Virus record (IMG/VR): IMGVR_UViG_3300037258_000671
Span: 1-20,625 of that record
DNA: 20,625 nucleotides
Reading direction: 5' to 3' (one strand)
Origin: a virus
This document shows positions 5,855 through 12,043 of the stretch, piece by piece. The translations under genes and the position numbers were made by a program. How positions within the stretch are numbered: position 1 is the stretch's first letter; every line of letters begins with the position of its first letter. The notes below the pieces were generated by a model that saw only the letters and a list, made by a program, of their open reading frames with translations, was not told the DNA's origin and did no database searches.

Positions 5855-6219
5855 TCAATTGGGAGGCGCGGGCGAAGGTTCTTGAAAACGAAAATGATCT
5901 CCTGCGAGCGGAGAATTGCCGCCTGCGCGAGCAGATCGGCTTGGCTGCGAAGCCTCCGCTGATGTTCGACCTCACGAGAAGCGAAGCGGCGATGTTTGGC
6001 GTCCTGCTGTCAAACCGAGCGCCACGCAAGGAAACCTTCATGGCGGCACTCTATTCGCTCAATCCGGACGAGCCGCCCGAAATCAAGATCGTAGACGTGT
6101 TCGTTTGCAAGATGCGCAAGAAGCTGAAGCCCTTTGGGATCGACATCAAAACCAACTGGGGCGAGTCCTATGAAATGCCCGAGCAAAGCAAAGCCAGGGC
6201 ACGGGAACTGATGGGTTGA
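5851..6219 (+). CDS. CtrA-like winged helix DNA-binding protein without receiver domain
   Basis: This 122-residue protein starts at GTG, overlapping the previous stop as GTGA. Residues 5-29 (EARAKVLENENDLLRAENCR) form a short coiled coil. Residues 38-110 are an OmpR/PhoB-type winged helix: FDLTRSEAAMFGVLLSN, then DEPPEIKIVDVFVCKMRKKL as recognition helix and flank, then IDIKTNWGESYEMPE as the wing. The recognition helix closely resembles CtrA (DEPELKIIDVFICKLRKKL from memory). The phosphoacceptor receiver domain is absent and replaced by the coiled coil, so binding would be free of phosphorelay control. It may dimerise and occupy CtrA-type sites, such as the box at 3597-3611. Regulator of phage or host genes is inferred. 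Confidence 0.78.
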   Translation: MINWEARAKVLENENDLLRAENCRLREQIGLAAKPPLMFDLTRSEAAMFGVLLSNRAPRKETFMAALYSLNPDEPPEIKIVDVFVCKMRKKLKPFGIDIKTNWGESYEMPEQSKARARELMG

Positions 6220-6294
6220 TTCGTCTTCGTTGCGAAATATCTGGAATTCAGTAATCTGGTCCGCTCATCGTGGAAATGTCTGGGTAGGATCGTC

Positions 6295-6987
6295 ATGGCT
6301 CAATCCCAATGCGGCAGCCGCTGGACCACTGGGCGGCGCGCTCTGCTCGCTGGTGCGGCTGGCAGCGTGCCATTCCATTCGACGGGTGCTGGCGCGGGCG
6401 ATTTCACGGCGTCCGGCGAACGTCTCACTCGGTTGTTGATCGGCATGAACGTCGAGGCGCTTTGGTTGGCGGGCTATCCGATCGAGTGGCGCAGCGGCCA
6501 GATCATCGGCCCACCTGAAACAACCCCGGGTGGACACACCCATTGCAGCGCGTTCGCCGCCGCGGTCGCAGACCGGCTCGGCATATACATTCTACGGCCA
6601 CCCGAGCATGGGCAGATGTGGCTGGCCAACGCTCAGGAACAATGGTTGAGCGGGGCCGACGCTGCGCGCGCGGCGGGATGGGCTCGGATCGGCTATCTGC
6701 GCGATCCTGGAGCCTCCGAGCGCGCGGTCGCGGCAGCGAACGCGGGCCACCTCGTGGTGGCGAGTTATTTCCAGCCGCCCATAGATGGCAGGCAGAGATC
6801 CGGTCATATCGCCATCGTACGGCCGAGCGATAAGCCGATTGACCGCATTCACGAGAACGGACCGGACGTCACCCAAGCTGGCAGCCGCAATTGGGTGCGG
6901 GTGGCAATGCGCGAGGGTTTCGCCTCGCATCGGACCGGCTGGAACGAGGGCTTGATCGAGTATTTCTGGAATCAGAGAACTGCCTGA
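6295..6987 (+). CDS. Putative exported cysteine peptidase/amidase-like protein
   Basis: This 230-residue protein has a twin-arginine-like N-terminus: GRRALLAGAAGSVPF at about residues 13-27, with a modest hydrophobic stretch. The body shows Cys84 in GGHTHCSAFAAAVADRLGI at the start of a helix and His171 in SGHIAIVRP, the Cys...His order of papain-like NlpC/P60 or CHAP hydrolases. The family is not firmly recognised. AGGAT lies four bases before the ATG. The gene closes the rightward operon, 75 bases after the CtrA-like gene and just before a strong terminator. A peptidoglycan hydrolase such as an endolysin or an envelope-modifying enzyme is possible, but catalytic activity is inferred from two motifs only. 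Confidence 0.5.
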   Translation: MAQSQCGSRWTTGRRALLAGAAGSVPFHSTGAGAGDFTASGERLTRLLIGMNVEALWLAGYPIEWRSGQIIGPPETTPGGHTHCSAFAAAVADRLGIYILRPPEHGQMWLANAQEQWLSGADAARAAGWARIGYLRDPGASERAVAAANAGHLVVASYFQPPIDGRQRSGHIAIVRPSDKPIDRIHENGPDVTQAGSRNWVRVAMREGFASHRTGWNEGLIEYFWNQRTA

Positions 6988-7061
6988 CAGGGCGCCCCCC
7001 TACCTCGACCGTCCGGTTTGCAGGCCCGTTGTCCTTCTCTTGCGGGCCAGAAAACTCTCAC

Positions 7062-7090
7062 GGCGCGCGGAGACTCCGCGCGCCTTTTTT
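7062..7090 (+). terminator. Strong intrinsic terminator of the rightward early operon
   Basis: A perfect 10-bp GC-rich stem (GGCGCGCGGA / TCCGCGCGCC) with a three-base loop GAC is followed by six T. It lies 75 bases after the cysteine peptidase-like gene. A weaker stem (GGCCCG at 7023-7028 with CGGGCC at 7043-7048) precedes it. The gene on the minus strand ends at 7110, so it could also use the stem, but no U run directly follows on that strand. Confidence 0.92.
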
Positions 7091-7109
7091 GCCGGTCATC
7101 GGTTGATGC

Positions 7110-7433
7110 CTATGGGCCGCGAAGACCGATTTCGAGGTCATCGACCCAATTGTCCGAGAATTTGATCGGCTCGACTTCACGCCCGGCAATTGCGTTCCGA
7201 AGCCGGCGCATCTGATCGGCACCGACAACGATGTTATCAAACGGCAGCCGGCTCAGGTTCGCTATGACGGCGCCGTCGGCGGCAAGGATGGCCGCCCGGT
7301 CCACTGCGCGCCTGAGACTTGCAGCGAAGCACAGGACCTGGCCGCCGTGACCCGTGACCACCCAGTCGGCGGTATCGTGCAGGATGGACTCGAGCTGTTC
7401 GTCGGTTTTGACGTTGGATTGTACGAGCTTCAC
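7110..7433 (-). CDS. Hypothetical protein (107 aa)
   Basis: The GTG start at 7433 is preferred because GGGAGGAGGAAGAG lies directly before it; it gives MKLVQSNVKTDEQLES. A longer in-frame reading from GTG at 7574 adds 47 residues but starts inside a DnaA-box-like sequence and lacks a ribosome binding site. The middle has short hydrophobic segments (WVVTGHGGQVLCFAASLRRA and AAILAADGAVIANL). It ends about 20 bases before the terminator of the convergent operon. No family is recognised. Confidence 0.5.
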   Translation of the reverse strand: MKLVQSNVKTDEQLESILHDTADWVVTGHGGQVLCFAASLRRAVDRAAILAADGAVIANLSRLPFDNIVVGADQMRRLRNAIAGREVEPIKFSDNWVDDLEIGLRGP

Positions 7434-7566
7434 CTCTTCCTCCTCCCGAATAAGGTTCCTCCCGCTCGTTACGATGGCACGGCTGATGCCAAACGTCTGT
7501 ACGATCGAATACAGAATGGCTGGAATGCGCGCCAATTTAATCAGGCATTTAATCGAGAAGGCTAAG

Positions 7567-7575
7567 TTATCCACA
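7567..7575. other. Perfect DnaA-box sequence
   Basis: TTATCCACA fits the consensus TTATNCACA exactly and lies in the gap between the leftward gene ending at 7433 and the rightward gene starting at 7665, next to an AT-rich patch (GGAATTTTATTTG). One such 9-mer is expected about 0.6 times by chance in a window this size, so function is unproven. It gains some weight from the DnaA domain IV-like protein encoded at 62-361. Confidence 0.3.
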
Positions 7576-7664
7576 GGAATTTTATTTGTCGCGTAGCGGC
7601 ATGATTACCTCGCGACTCAAAGTTGATACACCCGAGATGGCAGCGGACATGTTAATGGCAACCC

Positions 7665-8180
7665 ATGAGCGCCGTCCTCCAGCCCCGCGCGCCGTTTCAG
7701 CCTCGCCCGGACGCCGGTTGGCAGCCGAGCCCAGAGCTTGAACTGATTGCCCTCCGGCGGCGCCGGGACCGTCTGCGCGCACCTACCGAGCCGGAACTGG
7801 CCTTCCAGCGCATCCTCGATGGCCTGGGGCTTGAGCAATTCACCGACTATGAACCCGAAGTGATCGCCTTCTACCCCAAGAGCTTCGTCCTCTTCGACTT
7901 CCTGTGCCGGTCCCGGGGCGTGGCATTTGAAATCGACGGTTTCTCGATCCATGGCGAACCAGGTCAGCGTGCGCATGACGCCGGTCGGGACGCCTACTTC
8001 GCCTCCCTCGGCATCAGGACGGTAAGAATTCGCAATCGGTTTGTGATGACGCAACCGGAGGTTTGCGCGCGTGTGGTCAAGAGGGAATTGGGGATGTCGC
8101 GGCCCCGCAAGATACCTTCCCGGCCCGAGACGCTGTGGCAGTCGTTTTGGCGGCTCGTGCGCGGCGCGCTGCGTCGTTGA
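7665..8180 (+). CDS. Second Vsr/DUF559-like nuclease domain protein
   Basis: This 171-residue protein begins MSAVLQPRAP after a proline/arginine-rich lead. The nuclease-like part runs from about residue 40 to 135: TEPELAFQRILDGLGLEQFT, then FVLFDFL (74-80) with likely catalytic Asp78, VAFEIDGFSIH (86-96), RDAYFASLGI and RTVRIRNRF (118-126). These are the DUF559 motif order 'D(F/Y)...E.DG..H......R...L...G....R'. The C-terminal 40 residues are basic. It stands alone between a convergent TPR-like gene and a divergent hypothetical gene. It shares the fold but little sequence with the protein at 4518-5030. A DNA-repair-like nicking activity is possible. Confidence 0.65.
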   Translation: MSAVLQPRAPFQPRPDAGWQPSPELELIALRRRRDRLRAPTEPELAFQRILDGLGLEQFTDYEPEVIAFYPKSFVLFDFLCRSRGVAFEIDGFSIHGEPGQRAHDAGRDAYFASLGIRTVRIRNRFVMTQPEVCARVVKRELGMSRPRKIPSRPETLWQSFWRLVRGALRR

Positions 8181-8219
8181 TGGGGGGCCCCGAAGCTGGG
8201 CAGCGGGTGGGCCACCGTT

Positions 8220-8576
8220 TCACGACAGTTGGCCCGACTCAAATACATCCCTGCTTTGAGCCAGCAGATCGATTGCCCTCGCTCGCAAATGCCTCGCCAG
8301 CACCGGATCTCCTGCCTTGTCTGCCAGCCTCGCGCTCGCATGGAAAACCTTCGGGTCGTTAAAATGCACGGCGAGATAGCGGTCGAGCAGTTTCTCCGCC
8401 TTCTCGCGCTGGCCAAAATGCACGTAAAGGTTCGCTAAATAGATCGAATTTCCGCTCCCGAGGTCGTCGGCGACCGTTTCGAGGATCTCCGTGACCTCAG
8501 CGAAGCGCCCATGGCGTGCCAGCTCATCGGCAAGGCCGAGGGTGTCGAAGAGTTCAATTATCTGGTTGCCGTCCAT
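8220..8576 (-). CDS. TPR-like helical protein (118 aa)
   Basis: The gene has a very good ribosome binding site (CAGGAGGTCGCG) before ATG. The protein begins MDGNQIIELFDTLGLADELA and contains two to three helix-turn-helix pairs with tetratricopeptide character: GRFAEVTEILETVADDL, SIYLANLYVHFGQREKAEKL, DPKVFHASARLADKAGDPVL. TPR units bind proteins rather than DNA. It is convergent with the DUF559-like gene and lies just upstream, on the opposite strand, of the GIY-YIG promoter region. The partner is unknown. Confidence 0.62.
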   Translation of the reverse strand: MDGNQIIELFDTLGLADELARHGRFAEVTEILETVADDLGSGNSIYLANLYVHFGQREKAEKLLDRYLAVHFNDPKVFHASARLADKAGDPVLARHLRARAIDLLAQSRDVFESGQLS

Positions 8577-8635
8577 CGCGACCTCCTGAAATCGGTTGGA
8601 TGGTAGGAATTTTGGGGCCGGGTGTCACGCGTCCC

Positions 8636-8664
8636 TTGTACTTTCCGATTTGATTTGGTAATAT
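8636..8664 (+). promoter_or_regulatory. Sigma70-type promoter of the GIY-YIG/DUF1376 unit
   Basis: TTGTAC at 8636-8641 and TAATAT at 8659-8664 are separated by exactly 17 bases, a good housekeeping promoter. Transcription would start near 8671 and leave a leader of about 100 bases before the GIY-YIG ATG at 8771. Confidence 0.62.
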
Positions 8665-8720
8665 TCCTGAGTCCGTCACTGGACATGGGGGTTTCGCGGC
8701 TTGATCACCGCTTGGCCCTA

Positions 8721-8765
8721 CTCCTCGAAAGAGGGGCCGCCCCCGCCAGTGGCATCTTTCGAGGG
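8721..8765 (+). promoter_or_regulatory. Leader with two exclusive hairpins, one hiding the ribosome binding site
   Basis: The Shine-Dalgarno sequence GAGGG (8761-8765), five bases before the GIY-YIG ATG, forms the 3' end of an arm TCTTTCGAGGG (8755-8765). This arm pairs over 11 bp (one G-U) with TCCTCGAAAGA (8722-8732). The same upstream arm can instead fold on itself as CTCCTC-GAAA-GAGGGG (8721-8736), a GNRA-capped hairpin that leaves the ribosome binding site free. The first fold would block and the second permit translation. The fold is read by eye; no energy was computed. Confidence 0.5.
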
Positions 8766-8770
8766 TCTCA

Positions 8771-9184
8771 ATGTATACAGAAAATCAGTTCGCGGAATTT
8801 CCTCACCTGAGGCTATGGGAGGAATTGTATGGCGATGGATGGCGCACCGATATTGGCTACGGACCGGCTAAATATCAGTCCAAGGTTCCAAAATCATCTG
8901 GGATATATCTGTTCTCCCTCATCAAAACTCGGTGGAGCGATCATCCATTACCTGATGGAAGGGTCGCATATGTAGGGAAGTCCCTTAATCTATTTCGTCG
9001 ACACACCGGACATGAAGTCCGGCCAATTATTCGAGGAGACGTCGGCTCAGACTTTGATATCGATTTCTGGTTTAAGCGGCTGGCACCGGAGGAAATAAGC
9101 TCGGCCGAGGTATGGTGCATAAAAAAGTACGATCCTCTTTACAATATTATCCATCGGGTGAGGGGTATTCTCGCTCATGGATAG
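8771..9184 (+). CDS. GIY-YIG domain endonuclease-like protein
   Basis: This 137-residue protein has the GIY-YIG core: SGIYLFSLI (residues 43-51, GIY at 44-46), RVAYVGKSLNLFRRH (64-78) with YVG at 67-69 for the second signature and the catalytic-type arginine at 76-77, then EISSAEVWCIKKYDPLYNII with the metal-binding Glu113 and Asn125. Such domains cut or nick DNA and occur in homing enzymes, UvrC and small phage nucleases. No DNA-recognition domain follows, so it may be a compact phage nuclease rather than a full homing enzyme. It overlaps the DUF1376 gene by 8 bases. Base composition looks more AT-rich than the neighbouring genes. Its start site lies in a hairpin. Confidence 0.75.
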   Translation: MYTENQFAEFPHLRLWEELYGDGWRTDIGYGPAKYQSKVPKSSGIYLFSLIKTRWSDHPLPDGRVAYVGKSLNLFRRHTGHEVRPIIRGDVGSDFDIDFWFKRLAPEEISSAEVWCIKKYDPLYNIIHRVRGILAHG

Positions 9185-9707
9185 ACTTTTCCGGATCGAC
9201 TTTTACCCGCAAGACTGGCTTGTAAAAACTGGCGGTCTGACCCCTCAACAGTGTGGCGTGTATATCCAGATTATCGCGTTGATCTATGCTACCCGCGGAC
9301 CAGTAAAGAACGACCCACATAGGATTGCCGGTCTTTTGAGATGCTCCCCAAGATTAGCTCGATCAATAATTACCCAACTTGAAGGGGACGGCAAAATAGA
9401 GGTTCGCGATGGCTTCATTACAAATTCGAGGTGCGAAATTGAGCTCAACTCGAAGCGAGTTCACCTCGAAAACAGTGCGAAAGGCGGTCGAAAATCATCC
9501 GACAGAAGGACGAAATACAACAATAACAAAGACATGCCTTCAAGTGAAGGCAGTGGACCACAACCAACCTCGTACCCGTCCCCAACAGCGACAGCGAGGT
9601 ATTATAAAAACGGAGGAACGCATGGGAGAGGAAAAACAAGCGGCGAAGTCATTGCCGACTTTATCGACGGGGAGCGCGCTTCAATGCAAGGGCTGGACAC
9701 CAAATGA
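9177..9707 (+). CDS. DUF1376 (YdaU-like) phage replication protein
   Basis: This 176-residue protein opens MDRLFRIDFYPQDWLVKTGG followed by LTPQQCGVYIQIIALIYATR, the hallmark of DUF1376/YdaU proteins. These carry a winged-helix-like N-terminal domain found in phage replication genes (residues 1-90, ending DGFITNSRCEIE). The C-terminal half is polar and low-complexity (RRTKYNNNKDMPSSEGSGPQ), a probable flexible linker. It likely works with the next gene in phage replication initiation. Its last 86 bases overlap the next gene in another frame. Confidence 0.8.
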   Translation: MDRLFRIDFYPQDWLVKTGGLTPQQCGVYIQIIALIYATRGPVKNDPHRIAGLLRCSPRLARSIITQLEGDGKIEVRDGFITNSRCEIELNSKRVHLENSAKGGRKSSDRRTKYNNNKDMPSSEGSGPQPTSYPSPTATARYYKNGGTHGRGKTSGEVIADFIDGERASMQGLDTK

Positions 9708-10065
9708 CAGGATCACGGTAGCTACGGCCCTGGGCAAAGTATTCGACGTCCAAAAGCAATTCGGAAAAACGCCCGGGCAATTACATACCATCATCGAAGG
9801 TTTCTGCTGGGCGCTTCAGCGATATCCCGCCGAGCGAGTAGTCTCCGCTTTGGGAGAGTATATGCTTCTGCGCGCAGACATGCCCACGCCGTATGACATC
9901 CGGCAGATTGTAGATCCGATTCCTGAAACTCCGAAATGGGACAAAGCATATTACGTGCGGCTGATGAAGCTGCGCGAGGAGCACGGCCCCTATGCCTTGA
10001 ATGATGATGAGGAAGAATACGTTAAAGGGTACGAAGATCACGTCCGCATGCAACGGCCACAATGA
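9622..10065 (+). CDS. Phage replication-associated protein, possible helicase-loader-type partner
   Basis: The start at 9622 (MGEEKQAAKS) is chosen for its GGAGG site six bases upstream. The 147-residue protein has a helical core, GKTPGQLHTIIEGFCWALQR followed by YPAERVVSALGEYMLLRADM, then PTPYDIRQIV and WDKAYYVRLMKLREE, ending in an acidic LNDDEEEYVKGYE. Proteins with this 'fPTPaDI' and 'WDKA.Y..L' pattern are common beside DUF1376 genes in alphaproteobacterial phages. A role in helicase loading is inferred from position, not from a motif. Its 5' end overlaps the DUF1376 gene by 86 bases. Confidence 0.6.
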   Translation: MGEEKQAAKSLPTLSTGSALQCKGWTPNDRITVATALGKVFDVQKQFGKTPGQLHTIIEGFCWALQRYPAERVVSALGEYMLLRADMPTPYDIRQIVDPIPETPKWDKAYYVRLMKLREEHGPYALNDDEEEYVKGYEDHVRMQRPQ

Positions 10066-10232
10066 CCCGCAAAGACCGCGATCTCCTCCGGACCATCAAG
10101 CTTCTAAACGAGCGATATGGCGAAGCCTTGGCACGCCGCTCTCGGGGTGAACCTGCGCCGTCACTAGCGCGGCGTGCTCAAGTACCCACATCTCGTCGCA
10201 GTTCAAACGGCGCTGCAGGGCGAGAAGCGTGA
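10062..10232 (+). CDS. Small basic protein (56 aa), coupled to the replication gene
   Basis: The ATG overlaps the previous stop as ATGA. The first 40 residues (MTRKDRDLLRTIKLLNERYG, then EALARRSRGEPAPSLARRAQ) look like a real helical protein; the rest is arginine/serine-rich and may be untypical coding. The last 137 bases lie antisense to the well-marked gene at 10096-10299, so one of the two may not be translated. No family is recognised. Confidence 0.4.
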   Translation: MTRKDRDLLRTIKLLNERYGEALARRSRGEPAPSLARRAQVPTSRRSSNGAAGREA

Positions 10233-10299
10233 GGAAAACATAGACTTGCTCAGCGAAGGTTTCGAGCGCTTCGTAGTTATCGTCCTGATGGCTTTGCAT
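10096..10299 (-). CDS. Hypothetical helical protein (67 aa)
   Basis: A GGAGG site precedes the ATG, giving MQSHQDDNYEALETFAEQVY then VFLTLLALQRRLNCDEMWVL. A longer in-frame reading with 15 more residues lacks a ribosome binding site. The protein is mostly helical. The first part of the coding sequence is free of overlap, while its 3' part is antisense to the gene at 10062-10232. No family is recognised. Confidence 0.5.
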   Translation of the reverse strand: MQSHQDDNYEALETFAEQVYVFLTLLALQRRLNCDEMWVLEHAALVTAQVHPESGVPRLRHIARLEA

Positions 10300-10461
10300 A
10301 ATAATCCTCCGTCGTTTGAAATAAGCTTCTCCGATAATCTTCACAGTCTAAACTGACAGGGTGGATAAATCCTTTCCGGCCGGGCCGCCGGCAGGTTATT
10401 TCGTAAGGCATTTGTGTTAAATTCTCATTGACCGGGTCGATATTACTGTTACGAATCAGGA

Positions 10462-10770
10462 ATGACGCCTTCCGACTTTCTCGCCTTCCTGCGCCCCACG
10501 CTGCACCTCAACGTCTGCACCACGCGCCAACTTGCCATCCTGGCGCTTCTTGCCGAAGCAGGTGAGCCGATGGATTTCAAAGCAGCAGCCCTAAATCTTG
10601 GCATTAGCAAGCCTGCACTCACCCGGAACATGGACACGCTGCAAAGGCAAAACACCGCCTTTCGCACTTACATGGACCGTGCCTCGGGCGGTGACTGCCG
10701 TAAGGTGTCGATCGAGATCGTCGACGAAGGTTGGAAATTTCTGGATCGGATTGGGGTCCGCGCGATATGA
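10462..10770 (+). CDS. MarR-like winged helix regulator (102 aa)
   Basis: CAGGA precedes the ATG closely. The protein has a winged-helix core of MarR type: TTRQLAILALLAEAGEPMDF, then AAALNLGISKPALTRNMDTL as the DNA-recognition part, then the wing (TYMDRASGGDCRKVSIEIV) and the end helix DEGWKFLDRI. In MarR proteins 'GDRR' marks the wing; here it is GDCRK. It is shorter than free-living MarR repressors (about 140 residues), lacking part of the dimer helices. A short GACC-G-GGTC palindrome near 10431-10439 upstream could be an autoregulatory site. Target unknown. Confidence 0.68.
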   Translation: MTPSDFLAFLRPTLHLNVCTTRQLAILALLAEAGEPMDFKAAALNLGISKPALTRNMDTLQRQNTAFRTYMDRASGGDCRKVSIEIVDEGWKFLDRIGVRAI

Positions 10771-10843
10771 CCCCATCATCCCTCCCGAGGCCCTCAAAAA
10801 CCACATCGGCATAGTCGCGAAGGCCGGCGCCGGGCGTTGTTGA
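10751..10843 (+). pseudogene. Possible remnant of a HerA-like ATPase gene
   Basis: In a frame that overlaps the end of the MarR-like gene, the peptide YDPIIPPEALKNHIGIVAKA continues GAGRC and stops. This resembles the start of HerA/DUF87-type mobile-element ATPases, in which 'DPIIP...L..H.gi.GktGsGKT' leads into the Walker A loop. Here the loop reads AKAGAGRC, lacks the GKT/S and ends in TGA. The 130 bases that follow contain no continuation that I can align. It may be a broken gene or a coincidence. Confidence 0.28.
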
Positions 10844-10972
10844 TCTTGCCGACTGGGTGAGGGATTTGTTGTGATCGTTCGACACCGTCAACTTCCGAGG
10901 AAGCGCGAATACTGGGCGATGCTCTCACTGGTTGACAGAAGGCCCAGTGGACGTTGGACGCAAATGGGACGA

Positions 10973-11872
10973 CTATTTTCTGAGCACAATGTCCAGAGAC
11001 TTAAGGACACGTCTCAGGGTTAGTAGGACCGTGATTGATCCCACGAAGACGCAGGCCACGCCAATACTCTCGGTTGTAACTTCTTGCCCGAACAACTTAA
11101 TGTGGCTTACTGCGGTGGGCCCACCAAGAAAAGCGAGCCATATACCAAACACCCCAAAAAGTACACCGGCCAGGGCCCCCAAGATCGAAATAATCACGAG
11201 AGGGGGAGTTGCTGTTTTCACTCCCGACGGAGAAAGCACTATGCGTCTTTCCCGTGTACCAACCCTCCCAGCACTGAGCTCCTCTCTCGCAAATTTTGAC
11301 AGTTGCTTAATCAAGTCCTCTATATTGGAGATGAGCGCAGAATAGGCATCTCGGTATTGCTGAAATACACCAACATCGATCGGCGATCGTGAATCGATAA
11401 TAATCCTCAGATATTTTCCCCTTGCACTGAACGTCTTTCTGAAATCCTGATAACTATCTTCAAACAAATACTCATTTTTGATTGCTCCGAACGCTGTATC
11501 CGCCGCTTTCACTTTTTGCAATATTTCACGCGCGCATCTTTGTACTGTATTCCAAGTAGACGAGGAAGGATCGCCAATGTAACTGTTCATTGCAGGTAAA
11601 AAAGTCCAGTTTTGCCGCCTTGCCACTTCAGTGGAAGAGGTTACCAATTCGCTTAGCGAAACCCGGAGGCTCAAGATCTTGTCTGAATCTAGGGTGAGGT
11701 TGTCGACGCTCTCTAGCCGGAGCTCGTAGCTCAGTTTACTGATGTGATCAGCAAGTTGCAAAAAGCTATTACTAGCATCAACTACCATGGACTCGACGTT
11801 CGGATCGGAGGGCACTCTTTCTATTCCTTCGTGTTGCTTCTTGATGGCAGCCACTCGATTTCGTCGACCCAT
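10973..11872 (-). CDS. Membrane protein with helical cytoplasmic domain, probable accessory (moron-type) gene
   Basis: This 299-residue protein has a soluble, helical, charged N-terminal part of about 220 residues (for instance SFLQLADHISKLSYELRLES and YRDAYSALISNIEDLIKQLS). Two C-terminal transmembrane segments follow at about 224-249 (LVIISILGALAGVLFGVFGI) and 269-286 (SIGVACVFVGSITVLLTL), with a short loop between and a basic end. No family is recognised. The ATG has no ribosome binding site; a GTG at residue 20 has GAAGGA upstream and could be the true start. It is the only long minus-strand gene among rightward genes, and its base composition looks lower in GC, both typical of phage accessory genes. 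Superinfection exclusion or abortive-type defence is possible but unproven. Confidence 0.6.
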   Translation of the reverse strand: MGRRNRVAAIKKQHEGIERVPSDPNVESMVVDASNSFLQLADHISKLSYELRLESVDNLTLDSDKILSLRVSLSELVTSSTEVARRQNWTFLPAMNSYIGDPSSSTWNTVQRCAREILQKVKAADTAFGAIKNEYLFEDSYQDFRKTFSARGKYLRIIIDSRSPIDVGVFQQYRDAYSALISNIEDLIKQLSKFAREELSAGRVGTRERRIVLSPSGVKTATPPLVIISILGALAGVLFGVFGIWLAFLGGPTAVSHIKLFGQEVTTESIGVACVFVGSITVLLTLRRVLKSLDIVLRK

Positions 11873-12043
11873 TTACGGCATTTTGTTGGTGAGGTAAACA
11901 AACCGCCCTCCATGGATGAGCGCGATGGGGGATTCGCCGCCATGGAATGGGGATTTCGCCAAAGTGAGTGACAAATCCCACTTGCGTCAAATCAACACAT
12001 CTGCAATAAAGATCGACCTCCATCTGCCAATGTCTTCGCAGGC

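Noticed and set aside
7538-7554. Second CtrA-like site TTAA-N8-TTAA
   Set aside because: Spacer is eight, not seven, and it lies in the uncertain 5' extension of a hypothetical gene.
7567-7575. Single DnaA box as phage replication origin
   Set aside because: One box is within chance expectation and no iterons or second perfect box lie nearby; kept only as a low-confidence site.
8181-8219. GGGGGGCCCC palindrome between convergent genes as a terminator
   Set aside because: There is no adequate loop and no T run on either strand.
10376-10391. CCGGC / GCCGG hairpin upstream of the MarR-like gene as a terminator
   Set aside because: Short stem and no T run on either strand.
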